Assembly (NCBI GenBank): GCA_013695885.1
Contig: JACCZP010000112.1
Coordinates: 1 to 8,955, forward strand
Direction of reading: 5' to 3'
Length of the DNA: 8,955 nt
DNA from: Thermoleophilaceae bacterium
GTDB lineage: Bacteria > Actinomycetota > Thermoleophilia > Solirubrobacterales > Thermoleophilaceae
The notes beneath the pieces are model-generated. The model was not told where the DNA came from. It saw only the letters and a program-made list of their open reading frames with translations, and did no database searches. Position 1 is the stretch's first letter. Every line of letters starts with the position of its first letter. The translations under genes were made by a program, and so were the position numbers. This document shows positions 5,005 through 8,955 of the stretch, one piece after another.

Positions 5005-5041
5005 GTCCGGTCCGGGTGGTCGCGCTCGATCATGCGGGCCG

Positions 5042-5063
5042 GGCCGCAGACTGGTCCGCGGCC
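5042..5063. repeat. 6-bp inverted repeat upstream of the aminotransferase promoter
   Basis: GGCCGC (5042-5047) pairs with GCGGCC (5058-5063) around a 10-nt loop, about 58 bp before the -10 box. It could be an operator or chance structure. Confidence 0.2.
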
Positions 5064-5120
5064 AACGATGGAAAGGCCAAAAGCCACCCTGACCGGCGTG
5101 GCGATCATCCCCACCGGCGT

Positions 5121-5126
5121 TAGGGT
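5121..5126 (+). promoter_or_regulatory. -10-like hexamer TAGGGT (leaderless) before the aminotransferase
   Basis: TAGGGT ends 8 nt before the GTG at 5135, with CCGCGGTC between and no ribosome binding site. It matches the spacing seen before tatC, the repeat protein and the STAS gene. Confidence 0.45.
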
Positions 5127-5134
5127 CCGCGGTC

Positions 5135-5962
5135 GTGAGCGAGGCGGCCACACCGGAGGGCACCCTGGCCACTGCTGAGCTCGCGTGCCTCGACGGACGC
5201 GTGGCGCCCGCCGCGGAGACCTTCATCCCCGTCGTGGAGGAGGGCTTCATCCGCGGCGACGGCGTCTTCGAGGTCGTCCGCGTCTACGACGGGCGTCCTT
5301 TCGCCCTCTCCGAGCACCTGGACCGGATCGAGCGCTCCGCGGCGAACCTGCGCCTCGGCCGCGAGGTCCCGCGGCGCGAGCTGGAGGAGGAGGCGGCCGC
5401 GCTTCTCGAGGAACGCGGCGGCTTCCGCTTCGACGGGTGCCTGCGACTGGTCCTCACCCGCGGGGGGCGCCGGCTGCTGATGACCGAGCCGCTGCCCTCC
5501 GGGCCCGAGCGTCCGCGGCTCGCCTTCGTCACCTACGCGCCCACGCGCGTCCTCGACGGGGTCAAGTCCCTGTCCTACGCGGCGAACATGCTCTCGGGAC
5601 GTCTGGCCCGGGAGCGCGGCTTCGATGAGGCGTTGCTCACCACTCCCCACGGGCGAGTGCTCGAGGCGCCCACCGCGTCGATCTTCTGGGCCGACGACCG
5701 GGGCCGGCTGTGCACCCCGCCGCTGGAAGACCACATCCTCGCGTCGATCACCCGTGACCGCGTGCTCGACCTGGTCGAGGTCGAGGAGCGTCCGCTCACC
5801 ACCGGCGAGCTGCTCGAGGCCGGCGAGGCCTTCCTCGCCTCGACCACCCGCGAGGTCCAGTCCGTGGCCGGGGTCGAGGACACGCAGTGGCCCGAGGCCG
5901 GGGCCCGGACGCTCGAGGCCGCCCGAGCCCTTCGAGCGCACGTCGAGGAGTCGCTTCGCTAG
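5135..5962 (+). CDS. class IV PLP-dependent aminotransferase (ADC lyase / D-amino-acid / branched-chain type)
   Basis: A 275-residue fold-type IV PLP enzyme. The N-terminal domain has the family signature GFIRGDGVFEVVRVYDGRPF (37-56) followed by the helix LSEHLDRIERSAANL with the conserved H61/R64 region. K144 in VKSLSYAANMLSGR is the predicted PLP-binding lysine, and E177 in GRVLEAPTASIFW is the glutamate that contacts the cofactor ring nitrogen. The C-terminal motif TTREVQSVAGVED is also typical. Family members make branched-chain amino acids, D-amino acids or 4-aminobenzoate from aminodeoxychorismate. The short length and GDGVFE with no BCAT-type N-terminal extension favour aminodeoxychorismate lyase or D-amino-acid transaminase over BCAT, but no pabA or pabB lies nearby and I cannot choose. 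GTG at 5135 follows the -10 hexamer. It converges on the membrane gene with a 37-bp gap. Confidence 0.9.
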   Translation: MSEAATPEGTLATAELACLDGRVAPAAETFIPVVEEGFIRGDGVFEVVRVYDGRPFALSEHLDRIERSAANLRLGREVPRRELEEEAAALLEERGGFRFDGCLRLVLTRGGRRLLMTEPLPSGPERPRLAFVTYAPTRVLDGVKSLSYAANMLSGRLARERGFDEALLTTPHGRVLEAPTASIFWADDRGRLCTPPLEDHILASITRDRVLDLVEVEERPLTTGELLEAGEAFLASTTREVQSVAGVEDTQWPEAGARTLEAARALRAHVEESLR

Positions 5963-5982
5963 CGCTCTGGGCGAGGAGCTCC

Positions 5983-6008
5983 GGCGCCCGGTGGCGCCAC
6001 TAGGCGCC
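5983..6008. terminator. three GGCGCC palindromes at 10-bp intervals between convergent genes
   Basis: GGCGCC occurs at 5983-5988, 5993-5998 and 6003-6008, exactly one helical turn apart. Adjacent copies can pair; the last two form a 6-bp stem with loop ACTA, which contains the stop codon of the minus-strand gene. A bidirectional terminator for the two converging genes is the simplest explanation. Confidence 0.4.
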
Positions 6009-6685
6009 CTCCACCTGCGCCGCGGGCGCAGCGGTCCGCTCGCCGAGAGCACCGGCGGTGAACAGGATCACCGCGCATCCGATCGGGAAGGCGATCTCGT
6101 TGAGTGCCTGGGAGACGACGGCGGGCGTCGGCGCGGGAGACGGCGCTCCGAGCTGGGTCATCACGACGATCGCGCTCCCGAAGATGACCCCTACGAGCAG
6201 GCCCGCGCCGGCGTGCGCCGAAAGCCCTCCCCACGGCCGCAGCCGATCCATCCGATGAGCGCTCCCAGGCAGCCGTACTCGACACCCTTGAGGATCGCCA
6301 CGAGCAGTACCGAAGCGCCCCCCGCCGCGGCCGAGGGCACGTCGAGCGCCGCGGTGCCCTCGTGCAGCGACCGCGCGACGTTGAACGCCGCGGGCGCCGA
6401 CACGAGTCCGAGCAAGCCCATGACCGGGGCTCGTAGCTTGGAGACCGCCGTGCCCAGCGCGAGACCACCGCACACGATGACCGCCCATGAAACCTGCTTG
6501 ACGGAGTCGGCAACCGCGGGGCCTACTCCCTTCAGAGCGCCGAAGCCCGCGGCCGTGAGCAGCAGCAGCGCCTCCATGGCGAGCCCGAGCAGGATCGCGA
6601 GCCAGGCCACGCGCGCGAGCTTCGGGCCGATCCGCTCTGCCCGCGGCGGCTCCGCTGTCGCTGCGGTCTCGGCCGCCGTGCTCAT
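6000..6685 (-). pseudogene. multi-pass membrane protein gene interrupted by one frameshift
   Basis: From ATG at 6685 the frame reads a hydrophilic N-terminus (MSTAAETAATAEPPRAERIG) and then hydrophobic segments near residues 28-48, 66-82, 86-104 and 122-149. It then changes at about residue 151 to an unhydrophobic tail GFRRTPARACS and stops at 6191. A different minus frame takes over at the same point with GLSAHAGAGLLVGVIFGSAIVVM, another hydrophobic segment (NEIAFPIGCAVILFTAGAL) and a stop at 6000-6002. Adding one G in the short G runs at 6225-6232 joins the two as CGRGGGLSAHAGAG, giving a coherent 228-residue protein with about six membrane spans. I do not recognise the family. It is convergent with the aminotransferase and divergent, by 18 bp, from the epimerase. 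The break may be a sequencing error, a true inactivating indel, or less likely ribosomal frameshifting; the local sequence is not a canonical slippery heptamer. Confidence 0.72.
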
Positions 6686-6690
6686 GAAGC

Positions 6691-6696
6691 GAGGTG
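6691..6696 (+). promoter_or_regulatory. ribosome binding site of the epimerase gene
   Basis: GAGGTG lies 7 nt before the GTG at 6704. It supports a leadered transcript for this gene, unlike the GTG-start genes upstream; it also sits inside the 18-bp gap between two divergent start codons. Confidence 0.5.
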
Positions 6697-6703
6697 TTGT
6701 GGG

Positions 6704-7795
6704 GTGCGCATAGCCACCATCGTCGGGAATCGGCCCCAGTTCGTCAAGGCGGCCGCGGTGTCGAGGCGGCTACGGGCCTCGCACGAGGAGCTCATCGTGC
6801 ACACAGGCCAACACTACGACGATCTCCTGTCGCGGATCTTCTTCGAGGAGCTCGGCGTACCGCCCCCCGATCGCCAGCTCGGCGCGACCTCGGGGACCAA
6901 CACCGCCCAGACCGCCCGCATCCTCGCCGAGCTCGAACCCCATCTCGAGGAGCTCGACCCCGACCTGGTCCTCGTCTACGGAGACACGAGCTCGACGCTG
7001 GCGGGCTCGATAGCGGCCGCCCAGGCGGGTCGCAAGGTGGCCCACGTCGAGGCCGGGATGCGCTCGGGCGACCGATCGATGCCCGAGGAGCTGAACCGCG
7101 TGCTGTGCGACCACGCGAGCGACCTGCTCCTGTGCTCGACCCCGACCGCGGTCGCCAACCTCGACCACGAGGGCATCCGGGCGGGCGTGCATCTCGTGGG
7201 CGACGTGATGGCCGACGTCTCGCTGGCCTTCGCGTCGGTGGCGCGGGAGCGCTCGCGCGCGCTCGTGGAGCTCGACCTGGTCGAGGGCGAGTACGTGCTG
7301 GTGACCGCCCACCGCGCGGGCAACGTGGACCCGCCCGCGCGGCTGCGCGCGCTCGTGGAGCTGCTCGAGGCCGTGCCCCTGCCCGCCGTCTTCCCGGTCC
7401 ATCCGCGGACGGACGCGCGCCTGCGCGCGGCCGGCCTGCAGGAGCGCCTCGAGGCTGCGCCGCGGCTGCGACCGATCGCGCCGGTCGGCTATCTCGACTT
7501 CCTCGCCCTGCTGCGGGGAGCGGCGGCCGTGCTCACCGACTCCGGGGGCGTGCAGAAGGAGGCCTACCTGCTGGCGACGCCGTGCATCACCATGCGCCCC
7601 AGCACCGAGTGGGTGGAGACAGTCGACGCCGGCTGGAACGAGCTCGTGGACCTTGACGTCGACGCCGCCGCCGCCGCGCTGGCCCGCGCGGTGAACGGCG
7701 AGGTGGCCGTCCGTCCGCGACCCGATCTCTACGGCGCGGGGCGCGCCGCCGAGCGCATAGGCGACGTTCTCGACTCCTACACTCCAGCTCGATGA
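6704..7795 (+). CDS. wecB: non-hydrolysing UDP-GlcNAc 2-epimerase family protein (WecB/WbpI-like)
   Basis: A 363-residue GT-B fold enzyme interconverting UDP-GlcNAc and UDP-ManNAc, or a 2,3-diacetamido-glucuronate analogue. Motifs in order: GNRPQFVKAA (8-17), TGQHYDD (34-40), YGDTSST (92-98), HVEAGMRSGD (114-123), PEELNRVLCDH (127-137), TAHRAGNVD (201-209), HPRTD (233-237) and DSGGVQKEAYLLATPCITMRPSTEWVET (279-306). The expected catalytic acidic residues of the family are present in EAG (E116) and PEE. The QKEA...TEWVE form, rather than QEEA, is the variant also found in WbpI-type UDP-GlcNAc(3NAc)A epimerases, so the exact substrate is uncertain. The GTG start is supported by GAGGTG upstream and the beta strand RIATIVGNRPQ that follows. 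The stop overlaps the next start as ATGA, showing translational coupling. Confidence 0.9.
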   Translation: MRIATIVGNRPQFVKAAAVSRRLRASHEELIVHTGQHYDDLLSRIFFEELGVPPPDRQLGATSGTNTAQTARILAELEPHLEELDPDLVLVYGDTSSTLAGSIAAAQAGRKVAHVEAGMRSGDRSMPEELNRVLCDHASDLLLCSTPTAVANLDHEGIRAGVHLVGDVMADVSLAFASVARERSRALVELDLVEGEYVLVTAHRAGNVDPPARLRALVELLEAVPLPAVFPVHPRTDARLRAAGLQERLEAAPRLRPIAPVGYLDFLALLRGAAAVLTDSGGVQKEAYLLATPCITMRPSTEWVETVDAGWNELVDLDVDAAAAALARAVNGEVAVRPRPDLYGAGRAAERIGDVLDSYTPAR

Positions 7796-8955
7796 GGATC
7801 GGCATCGTCGGACTCGGGTACGTCGGGCTGCCGCTCGGCGTGGACTTCGCCGAGGCGGGGCACGAGGTGATCGGCCTCGACGTGGACGTGCGCAAGGTCG
7901 CCGCGCTCGACCGCCACGAGTCCTATGTCGAGGACGTCGCCTCGTCGCGGCTCGAGGCCGTCGGTGAGCGCTTCCGCGCAACCACCCGCTACGCCGACCT
8001 GGCCGGCGCCGACGCCGCGATCATGGCGGTGCCGACGCCCCTCACGCGCAACCGGGAGCCCGACCTCGGTCCACTGCTCGGGGCGGCGGCGTCGCTGGCC
8101 GGCGTGCTCCAGCGCGGTCAGCTCGTCGTGCTCGAGTCCACCACCTACCCCGGTACCACCCGCGAGCGGCTCAAGCCCCTGCTCGAGGAGTCGGGTCTGC
8201 GCGCCGGCGTCGACTTCAACCTGGCCTTCTCGCCCGAGCGCGTCGACCCCGGGCGCACCGACTACACGATGCGGACCACGCCCAAGGTGGTCGGCGGCCT
8301 GACCTCCGCGTGCCTCGAGCGGGCCAGCGCCCTCTACTCCGAGGTGTGCGATCACATCGTCACCGTCTCCACGCCGGAGGCGGCCGAGCTGACCAAGCTG
8401 CTCGAGAACGTCTTCCGGTCGGTGAACATCGCCATGGTCAACGAGCTGGCCATGCTCTGCGACCGGATGGGCATCGACATCTGGGAGGTGGTCGACGCCG
8501 CCGCCACCAAGCCCTACGGCTTCATGCGCTTCAACCCGGGTCCCGGCATGGGCGGACACTGCCTGCCCGTCGACCCCTTCTACCTCGCCTGGAAGGCGCG
8601 GGAGTACGACGTGCCCACCGAGTTCATCGAGCTGGCCGGCGAGGTGAACCAGGCCATGCCGTACTTCTGCGCCGACAAGGTGGCGCGGGCGCTGAACGAG
8701 CACTCGAAGGCGGTCCGCGGGTCCGTGATCGCGATCGTCGGCGTCTCCTACAAGGCCGGTGTGGGCGACCTGCGCGAGGCCCCGGCGTTGAAGATCATGG
8801 GCCTGCTGCGCGACCGCGGGGCGCGCCTGACCTATCACGACGAGCACGTGCCCGACCTCCCGGACTTCGAGCTGTCCTCGGAGCCGCTCGACTCTGCGCT
8901 GGAGGGGGTGGACGCCGCCGTGATCGTCACCGCACACCCGGGCCTCGACGTCCAG
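7792..8955 (+). CDS. UDP-N-acetylhexosamine 6-dehydrogenase (WbpA/WecC type), 3' end outside window
   Basis: 388 codons of an NAD-dependent four-electron nucleotide-sugar dehydrogenase that oxidises UDP-GlcNAc or UDP-ManNAc to the uronic acid. The Rossmann motif GLGYVGLP is at 7-14. ESTTYPGTT (115-123) and SPERVDPG (147-154) follow, K202 and N206 lie in TKLLENVFRSVN, and the catalytic Cys257 is in GPGMGGHCLPVDPFYL. The C-terminal UDP-binding domain begins with GVSYKAGVGDLREAPA (317-332). The segments DAAATKPYGFM (235-245) and FIELAGEVNQAMP (278-290) resemble WbpA, the UDP-GlcNAc 6-dehydrogenase of Pseudomonas, more than E. coli WecC. ATG overlaps the epimerase stop by four bases. The frame is still open at the last base; family length suggests some 40-60 residues are missing. 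Confidence 0.93.
   Translation, partial: MRIGIVGLGYVGLPLGVDFAEAGHEVIGLDVDVRKVAALDRHESYVEDVASSRLEAVGERFRATTRYADLAGADAAIMAVPTPLTRNREPDLGPLLGAAASLAGVLQRGQLVVLESTTYPGTTRERLKPLLEESGLRAGVDFNLAFSPERVDPGRTDYTMRTTPKVVGGLTSACLERASALYSEVCDHIVTVSTPEAAELTKLLENVFRSVNIAMVNELAMLCDRMGIDIWEVVDAAATKPYGFMRFNPGPGMGGHCLPVDPFYLAWKAREYDVPTEFIELAGEVNQAMPYFCADKVARALNEHSKAVRGSVIAIVGVSYKAGVGDLREAPALKIMGLLRDRGARLTYHDEHVPDLPDFELSSEPLDSALEGVDAAVIVTAHPGLDVQ

Larger units (their letters stand above)
4527..5134. other. 608-bp gene-poor region with repeats, hairpins and gene-like scraps
   Basis: No intact protein gene is supported between tRNA-Lys and the aminotransferase. It holds the tRNA-proximal hairpin, a short minus-strand coding-like tail (4572-4658), a 9-bp perfect hairpin (4728-4750), an imperfect 25-bp direct repeat with a 40-bp period (4822-4886), a diverged duplication (4892-4917 and 4952-4994), a second minus-strand coding-like tail (4921-5004), a 6-bp stem (5042-5063) and the aminotransferase promoter. 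Longer open frames here have arginine-rich, shadow-like translations. I saw no copy of the tRNA 3' end, so there is no evidence of an integrated element using the tRNA. Confidence 0.6.

Noticed and set aside
5059..5126. Integron attC-like ends (CCAAC ... GTTAGGG).
   Set aside because: The left core does not fit RYYYAAC and no stem-loop of the attC type connects the two; the GTTAGGG coincides with the promoter hexamer.
4527..5134. Integration site or island boundary at the 3' end of tRNA-Lys.
   Set aside because: No second copy of the tRNA 3' end and no integrase or phage-like gene within the window.
4713..5153. A 146-codon minus-strand open frame in the gene-poor region.
   Set aside because: Arg/Pro/Ala-rich, no hydrophobic core, no motif; it looks like a GC-driven open frame. 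Only two short segments in other frames looked coding-like.
6224..6235. Programmed -1 ribosomal frameshift site.
   Set aside because: No canonical X XXY YYZ heptamer is present in the right phase; kept only as a less likely alternative to an indel or sequencing error.
6770..8937. Two long minus-strand open frames opposite the epimerase and dehydrogenase genes.
   Set aside because: Both are antisense shadows of strongly recognised plus-strand enzymes and have no recognisable domain.

Overview
The window is very GC-rich DNA with GC-saturated third codon positions, many GTG starts and densely packed genes. The protein set fits a high-GC actinobacterium: an actinobacterial-type bifunctional-looking dCTP deaminase, a TatA/TatC pair, and a STAS anti-sigma antagonist. 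The combination, especially the small zinc-ribbon protein and the TatC-linked membrane-anchored helical-repeat protein, reminds me of Thermoleophilia (Solirubrobacterales-like). That placement is inference from memory of protein families, not a search result.

Layout. Positions 1-629 hold the 3' part of a trans-polyprenyl diphosphate synthase (+). Facing it at 686-1048 (-) is a zinc-ribbon protein of unknown function. Divergent from that, on the plus strand, come dcd (1156-1749), tatA (1840-2136), tatC (2161-3036), a membrane-anchored helical-repeat protein with a Gly/Pro tail (3115-3909) and a STAS-domain protein (3989-4354). A strong hairpin separates these from a tRNA-Lys(CTT) gene (4454-4526). 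A stretch of about 600 bases (4527-5134) has no convincing intact gene but holds degenerate repeats, hairpins and two short coding-like tails on the minus strand. It is followed by a class IV PLP aminotransferase (5135-5962, +). Converging on that gene is a multi-pass membrane protein gene (6000-6685, -) that reads intact only if one frameshift near 6224-6235 is corrected. Divergent from it by 18 bp, a nucleotide-sugar operon starts: a non-hydrolysing UDP-GlcNAc 2-epimerase (6704-7795) overlapping by ATGA a UDP-GlcNAc/UDP-ManNAc 6-dehydrogenase (7792 to the window end).

How the parts work together. Most of the window is housekeeping: isoprenoid chain elongation, dUMP/dCTP metabolism, folded-protein export (TatA plus TatC), a tRNA and a PLP enzyme. 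The last two genes begin a cell-surface polysaccharide precursor pathway toward UDP-ManNAcA or, given their resemblance to WbpA and WbpI, possibly UDP-ManNAc(3NAc)A.

The most notable non-coding signal is a recurrent -10-like hexamer TANNNT placed 5-10 nt before the GTG start of five genes, and 12 nt before the tRNA, without a visible -35 box or ribosome binding site. This suggests leaderless or near-leaderless transcription as the default here. Second is the repeat-bearing island after the tRNA, and third the frameshifted membrane gene. I see no CRISPR array, insertion sequence, prophage or recognisable defence system.
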